Source: Variovorax atrisoli 110B (GTDB lineage Bacteria; Pseudomonadota; Gammaproteobacteria; Burkholderiales; Burkholderiaceae_C). Taken from it: a stretch of DNA of 64,000 bases. Position numbers and translations under genes: made by a program. Location: NCBI RefSeq assembly GCF_000382045.1, contig NZ_KB907450.1, forward strand, positions 1 through 64,000. Reading direction: 5' to 3'. The notes below the pieces were generated by a model. That model was given only the letters and a program-made list of their open reading frames with translations. It did not search any database and was not told the origin of the DNA. Shown piece after piece: positions 34,391-42,383 of this stretch (within the stretch, counting starts at the first letter, position 1; the number at the start of each line of letters is the position of its first letter).

Positions 34391-34795
34391 ATGGCCAAAC
34401 GCGACGTCGTCTTCCCGCCCGGGCGCCAGGCGCTCTATGAAAAGAACCGCTACTCGCCGGCGATCCGCTCCAACGGCTTCCTGTTCGTGTCGGGGCAGGT
34501 CGGCAGCCGCGAGGACGGCTCGCCCGAGCCCGACCTCGAAGCACAGGCGCGGCTCGCGTTCAAGAACCTGAACGCCGTGCTCGCCGCCGCGGGCTGCACC
34601 TTCGACGATGTGGTCGACGTCACCGTCTTCATCGTCGACCCGGAGAAGAACTTCGAGACGGTCTGGAACATCGTGCCCGAGTACTGGGGCGATGCGCCGC
34701 ACCCCACGCTCACCGGCATCGGCGTGACGTGGCTCTACGGCTTCAAGTTCGAGATCAAGGTCATCGCCAGGCTGCCCGACGGCGCGCAGGAATGA
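34391..34795 (+). CDS. RidA-family protein
   Basis: 134 residues of the YjgF/YER057c/UK114 fold: SPAIRSNGFLFVSGQVG near the start, then ARLAFKNLNAVLAAAGCTFDDVVDVTVF. It ends with PTLTGIGVTWLYG and FKFEIKVIARLP. Canonical RidA has an Arg in an IPxR-like position near residue 105; here the corresponding segment reads GVTWLYG, so the imine deaminase activity is uncertain. Regulated probably by the divergent LysR gene. Confidence 0.87.
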   Translation: MAKRDVVFPPGRQALYEKNRYSPAIRSNGFLFVSGQVGSREDGSPEPDLEAQARLAFKNLNAVLAAAGCTFDDVVDVTVFIVDPEKNFETVWNIVPEYWGDAPHPTLTGIGVTWLYGFKFEIKVIARLPDGAQE

Positions 34796-34815
34796 CGACT
34801 TTCTTTGTATGAGGA

Positions 34816-34829
34816 GGGCTGTACAGCCC
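34816..34829. promoter_or_regulatory. 14-bp perfect palindrome
   Basis: GGGCTGTACAGCCC, perfect dyad 21 bp after the ridA stop. It could be an operator for the downstream patatin gene or part of a terminator; no T-run follows. Confidence 0.4.
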
Positions 34830-34930
34830 GATCGACCTGCCCCCCGGAGGCTGAAACTCACCTGTTCGAGTGATGCATCGCCGCACGGATTGACCCACAT
34901 TGCGCCTGAGAGATCCGTGGCTGTCCAGCC

Positions 34931-34960
34931 AGCGATCGTTCGGCGTGGGGAACGATCGCT
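34931..34960. promoter_or_regulatory. perfect 11-8-11 inverted repeat upstream of patatin gene
   Basis: AGCGATCGTTC and GAACGATCGCT are exact inverted repeats separated by 8 bp, 88 bp before the patatin start. This could be a hairpin in the leader or an operator. Confidence 0.5.
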
Positions 34961-35047
34961 TCACCGGCAATCCCCGCATTGAAAGCCCGGTGCCTTCGAT
35001 GGAAAGACGGCGCCGCGGCGCCCATCCACTCGAGCAAGGAGCACAGC

Positions 35048-36064
35048 ATGTCTTTCAAGATTCTCTGCTGCGACGGCGGCGGCATTCGCGGTGTCATCAC
35101 GGCGTTGCTGATCCAGGACCTGGACCAGAGCTTCGGCATCGTCGCAGGCGCGAACGGCTTTGCCGGTACTTCAACCGGCGGGCTGATCTCGCTGGGCCTG
35201 GTGAACGGCGTGGCCATCGGCGACATCGTGAACATCTACGAGAACGACGGCGCCACCATCTTCAAGCCCAACGGCTGGCTGCTGGATGCGCAAGCGAAGC
35301 AGCAGGACAAGGCTCCGGCGAAGTCGACCGAGGAGCTGCTGGGCAGCGGCCCGGGCATCTTCAAGTGCCAGTACGTCAACACCGGCCTGCAGCAGGTCGC
35401 GCAGCAGCTGGTGGGCACCGGCGTGCTGTCGTCGGCCAGCCGCTTCGTGGCGGTCAACTCCGCGCGGCTGTGGGACCCGAGCCAGAACAGCTGGGAGCCC
35501 TGCACCATCTCCAACGGCCCGAGCAACGCCTATCGCGGCATCAGCATGGTCGATGCAGCACTGGCCACCTCGGCCGCGCCGACCTACTTTCCGCCCTACC
35601 AGGTGGGCAGCTACGGCTACTTCGCCGACGGCGGCACCTTCGCCAACAACCCCTCGATGACGGCGATGGTGGAGGCGATCTACCAGGGCTACGCGAGCGG
35701 CACCTCCGACATCCTGATGCTCTCTCTGGGCACCGGCGTGAACCCGGTCGGCATCTCGCCCGGCTCGGTGCCGAACCCGCTGGACTGGGGCGTCACGCAC
35801 TGGCTGTGGCCCTTCGGCAATGGCACCGTGCCGGCGACGGCGCTGCTCAACCTCACGATGGACGCCACCGCCGAACTCGCGGCGATCCAGGCCGGGCAGA
35901 TGCTCGGCGGCAACTACATGCGCGGCAATGTGCCCCTGGCCCAGCCCTTCGGCCTGGACGACTACAGGAACGTCGGCGAACTGGTGAGCGCGACGCAGGA
36001 CTACATCAAGAATTCCTCCGAGTGGGCGAAGGTGCGCGACTGGGTCGAGACGAACTGGAAGTGA
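35048..36064 (+). CDS. patatin-like phospholipase
   Basis: 338 residues. DGGGIRG (oxyanion loop, residues ~9-15), GTSTGG with the nucleophile Ser (~40-45), and the catalytic Asp in FADGGTF near residue 200 make a complete patatin Ser-Asp dyad. The family hydrolyses lipid acyl esters. No signal peptide. AAGGAG lies upstream of the ATG at 35048. Two perfect inverted repeats lie in its upstream region. No neighbour suggests a defence role. Confidence 0.9.
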   Translation: MSFKILCCDGGGIRGVITALLIQDLDQSFGIVAGANGFAGTSTGGLISLGLVNGVAIGDIVNIYENDGATIFKPNGWLLDAQAKQQDKAPAKSTEELLGSGPGIFKCQYVNTGLQQVAQQLVGTGVLSSASRFVAVNSARLWDPSQNSWEPCTISNGPSNAYRGISMVDAALATSAAPTYFPPYQVGSYGYFADGGTFANNPSMTAMVEAIYQGYASGTSDILMLSLGTGVNPVGISPGSVPNPLDWGVTHWLWPFGNGTVPATALLNLTMDATAELAAIQAGQMLGGNYMRGNVPLAQPFGLDDYRNVGELVSATQDYIKNSSEWAKVRDWVETNWK

Positions 36065-36117
36065 GGCCGGCTCCGGCGGCTGCGGCCTTTCAATACGCGT
36101 CGAGCATCCGCTGAAGC

Positions 36118-36160
36118 TCCTTCCGATCGCTCGCCCTTGTCAGGCCTCGGATCGGAAGGA
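36118..36160. terminator. bidirectional hairpin between patatin and deacylase genes
   Basis: TCCTTCCGATC (36118-36128) and GATCGGAAGGA (36150-36160) are perfect 11-bp arms around 21 bp, located between two convergent genes. The place fits a shared terminator, although no long T-run is present. Confidence 0.55.
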
Positions 36161-36209
36161 CCCGGGCCTTCTGCGTCGTGTGCATCATCGATAGAAGAGG
36201 AATGCCGGC

Positions 36210-37688
36210 TCAGTGCCGCTGCAGCACCTTGCCGGGCCGCAGGCCGGTGGGGCGCCGCCCGTCCCAGACCCGCTGCCCGTTGACCCAGACGCCTTCGATG
36301 CCCCGGCTTGCCTGGACGGGGTTGTCGAAGGTGGCGAGGTCGGTCACGCGCTGCGGGTCGAAGGCCACCAGGTCGGCCCGCAGGCCGGGCCGCAGCAGGC
36401 CTCTGTCGACCAGCCCGTAGTTGCTCGCGGCCAGTCCGGTCATCTTGTGGACGGCGGCTTCCAGCGTGAGCAGACCCTTGTCGCGCACCAGCCGCGACAG
36501 CACGCGGGTGAAGGTGCCCCACTGGCGCGGATGCGGATGCGGATCGAAGGGAAGCCCGTCGGAGCCCACCATCGTGCGCGGGTGCGCCAGGATGCGCTCC
36601 ACGTCGCGCTCGTCCATCAGGAAGTAGATGGCGCCCGCGGGCGCGAGCCGCTGCAGCATGGCTTCGTCGTCCAGCCCCCATTCGCGCTGCAGGTCGGCGA
36701 AGTCGCGCCCCTGCGCGGACGGGTCGCCCTTCGACCATGCGATGAGCGTGCGGCGCGCCAGCCGCACGCGGTCGAGCCGCAGCATCGTCGAGGTGGCGGG
36801 ATAGGGATGGCAGTCGAGGCAGACCGGCTGCATGGCGCCGGCCTCGTCGATGCGCGAGAGGGTTTGAACCGACCTGCCATGGTTGCGCTCGCCCGCGAGC
36901 TTGTGGTGCGAGAACACGACGCGCGCGGTCAGCGCACGCCCGATCTCCAGGGCCTCTTCGATCGCCTCGTCGATCCGGTCGGATTCGTCGCGCAGGTGAA
37001 CCGCGTAGACCATGCCGCCGCGGCCCCGCATGGTCTGGCCGATGTCGATGATCTCCTGGGTGGTGGCGTGCTGTGCGGGCGGGTAGAAGGTGCCGGTGGA
37101 CATGCCGAACGCACCGGCGTCCAGCGCCTCGGCCAGCAACTGCCGCATGGCGGCTCGTTCCTGCGTCGTGGCGGGCCGCTGCAGATCGTCCATCGCGCTC
37201 ACGCGCAGGCTGGCGTGGCCCACGAGGGGGATCACGTTGGCTGCGGCGGGCGCCTGCCGCAGCGCGTCCATCCAGCTGGAGAAGCTCGCATAGCGGAACA
37301 GCTCGGGCGGGCCCAGCAGATCGAGCGGCTGGGGCAGGGGGCTGCCGGGCGGCACGGGCGCGAGGCTCACGCCGCAGTTGCCGGTCACCACCGTGGTCAC
37401 GCCCTGCGAAACCTTCGGCACCATGTCTGGATGCGCGAGCAGGTAGCCGTCGTCGTGGGTGTGGGAGTCGATGAAGCCGGGCGCGAGGCTCAGGCCGTCG
37501 AGCTCGACGATGCCGGCGCCGGCAACCTCGCTGCCCGGCGGCAGGATGTCCGCGATGGTGTCGCCCTCGACCAGCAAATCCGCGCGGCGCGGCGGGGCGC
37601 CGCTGCCATCGATCACCGTGCCGCCGCGCAGCAGCAGCAAGTGATGTTGTTGTTGCTGCTGCCCGGATGGAGTCGCGGGGCCCGCCAT
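36210..37688 (-). CDS. N-acyl-D-amino-acid deacylase (D-aminoacylase family)
   Basis: 492 residues, amidohydrolase superfamily. Metal-site motif GFIDSHTHDD, the D-aminoacylase Cys in GNCGVSLAPV, further ligands in VVFSHHKLAG and CLDCHPYP, and the catalytic Asp in VGSDGLPFDPHPHP. It releases D-amino acids from N-acyl derivatives. A Gln/His run (QQQQQHH) lies near the N terminus. The ATG overlaps the stop of the Bug gene (ATGA), so it is the last gene of the operon. Specificity cannot be read from sequence; N-acyl-D-Asp/Glu is possible given the racemase neighbour. Confidence 0.9.
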   Translation of the reverse strand: MAGPATPSGQQQQQHHLLLLRGGTVIDGSGAPPRRADLLVEGDTIADILPPGSEVAGAGIVELDGLSLAPGFIDSHTHDDGYLLAHPDMVPKVSQGVTTVVTGNCGVSLAPVPPGSPLPQPLDLLGPPELFRYASFSSWMDALRQAPAAANVIPLVGHASLRVSAMDDLQRPATTQERAAMRQLLAEALDAGAFGMSTGTFYPPAQHATTQEIIDIGQTMRGRGGMVYAVHLRDESDRIDEAIEEALEIGRALTARVVFSHHKLAGERNHGRSVQTLSRIDEAGAMQPVCLDCHPYPATSTMLRLDRVRLARRTLIAWSKGDPSAQGRDFADLQREWGLDDEAMLQRLAPAGAIYFLMDERDVERILAHPRTMVGSDGLPFDPHPHPRQWGTFTRVLSRLVRDKGLLTLEAAVHKMTGLAASNYGLVDRGLLRPGLRADLVAFDPQRVTDLATFDNPVQASRGIEGVWVNGQRVWDGRRPTGLRPGKVLQRH

Positions 37689-38674
37689 CAGTCGAGCTTC
37701 TCGATGCGGTTGTGCTCGATCAGCTCGCCCCAGCGCCTGTTCTCCCGGTCGATGGTGCGCTGGAAGTCGGCGGGCGTGCCGCCGGCCGGCACGGCGCCCA
37801 GCTTGGCGAGGCCCTCGCGCACGCTGGGGGTGGCCAGCGCGGCGTTGATCGCGGCATTGAGCTTCTCGATCACCTCGCGCGGCGTGCCGCGCGGTGCGAC
37901 CACGCCGCCCCAGGCCACGGTCTCGTAGCCCTTGATGCCCGCCTCGTCCAGCGTCGGCACGTTGGGCAGCATGGCGATGCGCCTGGTGCTGCTCACCGCG
38001 AGCGCGCGCACCTTGCCGGACGCGACCAGCGGGCCGACCTCGGAAGAGTTGGCGAACAGGTAGTCGATGCGTCCGCCCATCAGGTCCTGCAGCGCGGCCG
38101 GTCCTCCGTTGTAGGGCACGAAGAGCACGTCGATGCCGGCCATGCTGCGCAGCAGCTCGCCGCCCATGTGGCCGGTGGTGCCGATGCCGGGTGCGCCGAA
38201 GGACAGCTTGCCCGGCTGCTTGCGCGCCGCGGCCACCAGCCCGGCAACGTCGTGGATGGGCGACTCCTTGGGCACGATCAGCACGTTGTAGAGGTCGAAG
38301 GCCTGGGCCACCGGCACCAGGTCGCGGTCCACGTCGTAGGGCAGCTTCTTGAACAGCGTGCGGTTGACCGCCAGCGTGTTCACGTTGCCGTAGCCGATGG
38401 TGTAGCCGTCGGCCGGCTTGCTCTTGATCTGCAGGATGCCGATGTTGCCGGCCGCACCGGGACGGTTCTCGATGACCACCGGCACGCCGAGCGACTTCGA
38501 GACCTCGTTGGTCACGAGCCGCGAGAGCACGTCGGGCGAGCCGCCGGCCGCAGAGGGCACGACGAAGGTGATGGGCCTCTCGGGCCACGCGGCCCAGGTC
38601 GGGGCCGAGCCTGCGAGCAGGCCGAAGGCAGCGGCCAGCACGGCCATCGGGCGGGAGAACTTGCGACGGATCAT
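37688..38674 (-). CDS. Bug-family tripartite tricarboxylate transporter substrate-binding protein
   Basis: 328 residues with a Sec signal (MIRRKFSRPMAVLAAAFGLL to TWAAW). Bug hallmarks: VVPSAAGGSPDVLSRLV, VIENRPGAAGNIGILQIK, LSFGAPGIGTTGHMGGELL, VPYNGGPAALQDLMGGRID and SSTRRIAMLPNVPTL. In this operon the ligand is probably an N-acyl or N-carbamoyl amino acid (inference); some Bug proteins bind amino acids or amides. No tctAB partner nearby. It overlaps the deacylase gene in ATGA. Confidence 0.9.
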   Translation of the reverse strand: MIRRKFSRPMAVLAAAFGLLAGSAPTWAAWPERPITFVVPSAAGGSPDVLSRLVTNEVSKSLGVPVVIENRPGAAGNIGILQIKSKPADGYTIGYGNVNTLAVNRTLFKKLPYDVDRDLVPVAQAFDLYNVLIVPKESPIHDVAGLVAAARKQPGKLSFGAPGIGTTGHMGGELLRSMAGIDVLFVPYNGGPAALQDLMGGRIDYLFANSSEVGPLVASGKVRALAVSSTRRIAMLPNVPTLDEAGIKGYETVAWGGVVAPRGTPREVIEKLNAAINAALATPSVREGLAKLGAVPAGGTPADFQRTIDRENRRWGELIEHNRIEKLD

Positions 38675-38732
38675 CGGAAGGGGCTTTCGTGGATTTCGTG
38701 GAAGTAAAAAAGGGGAGAGTGGGAAGGGCGCC

Positions 38733-39464
38733 TCAGTGCCCCCGGCGGCAGTGCGCGATCGCTGCCAGGGCCAGCGCGTCGATGGAGTCCGTGAGCACGC
38801 AGTCGAACTCGCCGCGCCGGTGATGCGGGACCGCCAGCGGAAGCTCGGTGCAGCCGAGCACCACGGCCTTCGCACCGCGTGCGACCAGCGCGCGGATGCC
38901 TTGTGCGGCGGGCTCCCATGCGGCATCGACCTGCCCGGCCTTGACCGCAGCGATGGCGGCCACGCAGTGGCGCTGCACATCGTCGGCCGCGGGAACGATC
39001 GCCTCGTACCCCGCCTGCTCCAGCGCGCGCTGGTACAGGCCGAGCGCCAGCGTGGCCGGCGTGCCGAGCACGCCCACCTTGCCCTCCAGGAGCCCGTGTC
39101 CCCGCAGGTCCTGCAGCACCGCCTCGGCGATGTTGAGCAACGGCAGATGGGTGGCGCCCTTCAGGTCGTCGAACCAGAGGTGCGCGGTGTTGCAGGGCAC
39201 CGCGATGCAGCCGGCGCCTGCGGCCTCCAGCAATCGGATGCCGCGCTGCATGGCGGGCAGCGGGCTCTCGCCGCCCTGCAGCATGGCGCTCGAGCGATCG
39301 GGGATGCGCGGGTCGTTGCACAGGATCGTCGGGATGTGGTCCTGGTCGACGGCGGCCTCGGTCAGCTGCACCATCCGCAGCGCGAAGGTCGCGCCCGCCA
39401 GCGGTCCCATGCCGCCCAGGATGCCCAGGGCCCTCGGTGCGGACGAAGGCTGCTGCCCGCTCAT
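38733..39464 (-). CDS. aspartate/glutamate/hydantoin racemase family protein
   Basis: 243 residues. GILGGMGPLAGATF at the N terminus, the first catalytic Cys in AVPCNTAH and the second in VLGCTELPLAV are the cofactor-independent Asp/Glu racemase pattern. It interconverts D and L forms, here possibly of carbamoyl-amino acids, hydantoins or acidic amino acids. Its ATG overlaps the stop of the hydrolase gene (ATGA). Bug gene follows after 58 bp. Confidence 0.9.
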   Translation of the reverse strand: MSGQQPSSAPRALGILGGMGPLAGATFALRMVQLTEAAVDQDHIPTILCNDPRIPDRSSAMLQGGESPLPAMQRGIRLLEAAGAGCIAVPCNTAHLWFDDLKGATHLPLLNIAEAVLQDLRGHGLLEGKVGVLGTPATLALGLYQRALEQAGYEAIVPAADDVQRHCVAAIAAVKAGQVDAAWEPAAQGIRALVARGAKAVVLGCTELPLAVPHHRRGEFDCVLTDSIDALALAAIAHCRRGH

Positions 39465-40411
39465 GGCAGCGGATCCCCGGCGCCGGTGCGCTCGACGATC
39501 AGGCGGTAGTGCTCCGGGCGGCGGTGCTTGGCGAAGTTGAAGACGTGCTCGCGGAAGTGCGCGCCGAGCGCCAGGTCGGCGCGCACGCAGATCACTTCGT
39601 CTTCCTCGCTCACGGCGCGCGCGACGATCTCGCCGGTCGGCGCCACGATCACGGAGCTTCCGATCATGTGGTGCCCGTCTTCGGAGCCGCACTTGGCTGC
39701 CGCCGCCACCCAGATGCCGTTCTGGTAGGCGTTGGCCTGCAGCGAGATCAGGTGCGTGGTGGTGCGCAGGTGTGCCGGCTCGTTCCAGTGGATGTTGAGC
39801 GAGGGCGTGTTGTAGCCCAGCACCACCACCTCGGCGCCCTGCAGCGCCATCACGCGGTAGGTCTCGGGCCAGCGGCGGTCGTTGCACAGGCACATGCCCA
39901 TGCGCACGCCGTCGGTGTCGAAGGCGCGGAAGCCCAGGTCGCCGACCTCGAAGAACTTCTTCTCGAGATGCTGGAAGGGCGCCTCGGGCTTGTGCTCCGA
40001 ATGGCCCGGCAGATGGATCTTGCGGTAGCGGCCCGCGATGCTGCCATCGCGCCCGACGATCACCGCCGAGTTGAAGGCGCGGCCGTCCTCGGTGAGCTCC
40101 GCATAGCCGAGGTAGAAACCCACGCCGAGCCTGCGCGCTTCGTCGAAGAGCGGCTGCGTCGCCGGGCCGGGCATGCTGCGCTCGAAGAAGCGCTCGCGGG
40201 CTTCCTCCTCGGTCATCCAGTAGCGCGGGAAGAAAGTGGTGAGCGCGAGTTCGGGAAAGGTCACGAACTCCGCGCCGCGGCCGTGGGCCTGGCGCAGCAT
40301 GTCGACCAGGCGGGCCACCACGGACTCGCGGCTGTCCGACAGGTGGACCGGGCCCATCTGGGCGACGGCAAGGCCGAGAAAACGGGGGGGAGAGCCTGGG
40401 CGCGATGTCAT
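39461..40411 (-). CDS. N-carbamoyl-D-amino-acid hydrolase-like carbon-nitrogen hydrolase
   Basis: 316 residues of the nitrilase superfamily. The triad is visible: Glu in TFPELALTTFFPRY, Lys in YRKIHLPGH, Cys in CLCNDRRWPE. The NDRRWPE stretch and HxxPEAPFQHLEKKFFE are characteristic of D-carbamoylase (DCase). It hydrolyses N-carbamoyl-D-amino acids to D-amino acids, CO2 and ammonia. It is the first gene of the four-gene minus-strand operon. A hydantoinase is not present. Confidence 0.9.
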   Translation of the reverse strand: MTSRPGSPPRFLGLAVAQMGPVHLSDSRESVVARLVDMLRQAHGRGAEFVTFPELALTTFFPRYWMTEEEARERFFERSMPGPATQPLFDEARRLGVGFYLGYAELTEDGRAFNSAVIVGRDGSIAGRYRKIHLPGHSEHKPEAPFQHLEKKFFEVGDLGFRAFDTDGVRMGMCLCNDRRWPETYRVMALQGAEVVVLGYNTPSLNIHWNEPAHLRTTTHLISLQANAYQNGIWVAAAAKCGSEDGHHMIGSSVIVAPTGEIVARAVSEEDEVICVRADLALGAHFREHVFNFAKHRRPEHYRLIVERTGAGDPLP

Positions 40412-40500
40412 TTGAACCTTCTTCGTTGCAGCCGTGTGATCGGTGCAATCGATTATTCGAAGCGGCTCGCGTGACGTCGAATGACGATTTGTCGCTCGGG

Positions 40501-40517
40501 TTTAACAGCGTGCTAAA
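40501..40517. promoter_or_regulatory. candidate LysR box before the carbamoylase operon
   Basis: TTTAACAGCGTGCTAAA is an imperfect palindrome with TTTA/TAAA ends and T-N11-A spacing. It lies 90 bp upstream of the operon's first gene and downstream of the LysR gene. Weak but well placed. Confidence 0.35.
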
Positions 40518-40589
40518 GGTCTGCCTCCCGCTGGTGCGCGCATGCGCGCCTGCACCGGCGCAGGGCGCGCAGGCATCCGGCAGGGGGCG

Positions 40590-41516
40590 TCAGCGCAGGA
40601 TCTCGTCGTCGTCCGCCAACGGCATCGCCAGCCCGCGCTGCAGCAGCACGCTGTGCAGGGCGCGCAGCAGCGCCTGGGCCGCTGGCGAGAGCGGCTCGGT
40701 CTGCAGATACACCAGGTCGGCCACGATCGGAAGCGCGCCGCGCACCGGTATCGCCTTGAAGGGCGACCCGAGCCAGCCCTGCAGCGAGTACTCGTCCACC
40801 AGCGCGATGCCGGCGCCGGCATGCACCAGCGAGCAGGCGTACTGCGGCGAGGTCACCTCCACGCTGATGCGCGGCGACGCATCGCGCGTCTCGAACATCT
40901 GGTCGATGCGCAGGCCCAGCGGCGAGCCGTGCGGATAGCCGATGAATTCATGGGGCAGCAACTCGTCCAGGCCGACTTCCTCATGCATGGCCAGCGGATG
41001 GCTGCGCGGGCAGATGCACATCAGGCGGCTGCTTGCCAGGGGCCTGGTCGCGAGATTGGGGTGGTCGACCGGAAAGGTGGAGATGCCGAGGTCGGCCCGC
41101 TGCTGCAGGATGCGTTCCTTCAACGCTTCGTGCGTGAGGCAGTGGAAGTGGACCTGCACGTCGGGCATCGCGTTGCGCAACTGCGAGATCGCCAGGGGCA
41201 CCAGCGTCTGCCCGATGCTCGGACTCGAGAGGATGCTCAACAGGGTGCGCCGCCGCAGCGCGAGATCGTGCGAGAGGCTGCCGATGCGCTGCACGCCGCC
41301 ATAGACCTGCTCGACTTCCAGATACAGGCGCCGCGCTTCCGCCGTCGCATGCAGGCGGCCCTTCACCCGTTCGAACAGCAGGAAGCCGAGCCGGCTCTCG
41401 GTATGAGAAAGCAGCCGGCTGACCGCCGGAATGGAAACGTGGAGCAGGCGTGCCGCGCCGCTCACCGAGCCGGTGATCATCACCGCGCGGAACACCTCGA
41501 TCTGTCGCAGGTTCAT
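40590..41516 (-). CDS. LysR-family transcriptional regulator
   Basis: 308 residues: winged helix (MNLRQIEVFRAVMITGSVSG, ARLLHVSIPAVSRLLSH) and effector domain (LSILSSPSIGQTLVPLAI, SPQYACSLVHAGAGIALVDE). The effector part resembles regulators of amino-acid and opine catabolism. It lies upstream of and in the same direction as the carbamoylase operon, the likely target. The start MNLRQ at 41516 was chosen by family convention over the upstream ATG at 41540. Confidence 0.9.
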   Translation of the reverse strand: MNLRQIEVFRAVMITGSVSGAARLLHVSIPAVSRLLSHTESRLGFLLFERVKGRLHATAEARRLYLEVEQVYGGVQRIGSLSHDLALRRRTLLSILSSPSIGQTLVPLAISQLRNAMPDVQVHFHCLTHEALKERILQQRADLGISTFPVDHPNLATRPLASSRLMCICPRSHPLAMHEEVGLDELLPHEFIGYPHGSPLGLRIDQMFETRDASPRISVEVTSPQYACSLVHAGAGIALVDEYSLQGWLGSPFKAIPVRGALPIVADLVYLQTEPLSPAAQALLRALHSVLLQRGLAMPLADDDEILR

Positions 41517-41567
41517 GCCTGATTCTGAAGCATGCGGCATGCCTCCGATGCTGCACCTGCCACCCGG

Positions 41568-42146
41568 CTAAGCCGCCTTCAACGCGCCCGCGAGCTTGTA
41601 GGTGTTGAGCAAGAGCCCCGACGGCGTCGTCTTCGTGCCGACGAGCTCGAAGGCGCGTCCCGGCGTCCCTTGCGCGAACAGGCGCTTGCCCGTGCCCACG
41701 AGCACCGGGTAGACGATCAGCATGACCTCGTCCGCCAGTCCCTGCGCGAGCAGCGTCGAGGTGAGCGTGGAACTGCCCCACAGCACGAGGTCCGGCCCCG
41801 CCTGCGACTTGATGCGCCGCACGCCCTCGACCACGTCGGCGCCGACTGCCTCGAACGGTCCCCACGCAAGGCTCTCCGGGCGGTGGGTGACGACGAACTT
41901 GGTGGCCGCATTGAGACCGTCCGCCATCGGACCCGCGGGCGCCTTCGGCCAGTAGTCCGACCACATGTCGTAGGTGCGTCGGCCCAGCAGCAGGTCGAAG
42001 CGCTGCCCATGCGCGGCGAGCACCTCGTCACGGCCGGCGGGCGTGCGGTAGGGCACCGTCCAGTCGGCATAGGGGAAGCCGTCTTCGCCGGAGGACTGGA
42101 TCACGCCGTCGAGCGACACGTGCTCCATGATCTTGAGCTTTCTCAT
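41568..42146 (-). CDS. RibD/dihydrofolate-reductase-like family protein
   Basis: 192 residues. MRKLKIMEHVSLDGVIQSSG at the start, then LLLGRRTYDMWSDYWP and a LWGSSTLTSTLLAQGLADEV segment match the RibD C-terminal domain/YyaP group of small NADPH reductases. Substrate not known. Cytoplasmic. Divergent from the EamA carrier gene; the 237 bp between them hold no recognisable gene. Confidence 0.87.
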   Translation of the reverse strand: MRKLKIMEHVSLDGVIQSSGEDGFPYADWTVPYRTPAGRDEVLAAHGQRFDLLLGRRTYDMWSDYWPKAPAGPMADGLNAATKFVVTHRPESLAWGPFEAVGADVVEGVRRIKSQAGPDLVLWGSSTLTSTLLAQGLADEVMLIVYPVLVGTGKRLFAQGTPGRAFELVGTKTTPSGLLLNTYKLAGALKAA

Positions 42147-42383
42147 TCGGGTCTCCGTATCTGGTCGTTGGGATTGGAGGACTGGGGATGCTGAACTGCT
42201 CCCGGCCTTCGCGCAACTCCACCCGTCCGGCAGAACCTTCGCCGTGGCTCTCAGAGTGCGCAGAGAATGCGCCCAGGAACCCCAGGAGCATGAATTCCCG
42301 GCATTCAGGAATCTCTGCCATGGCCGAGGCTGTCCGATGCCACGAGCGGGCAGCCATTCGCTTCACGATGAACCAGGCATCCC

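Noticed and set aside
35048..36064. Patatin as a CBASS/defence effector
   Set aside because: No cyclase, ubiquitin-like or nuclease partner genes lie beside it; it stands alone.
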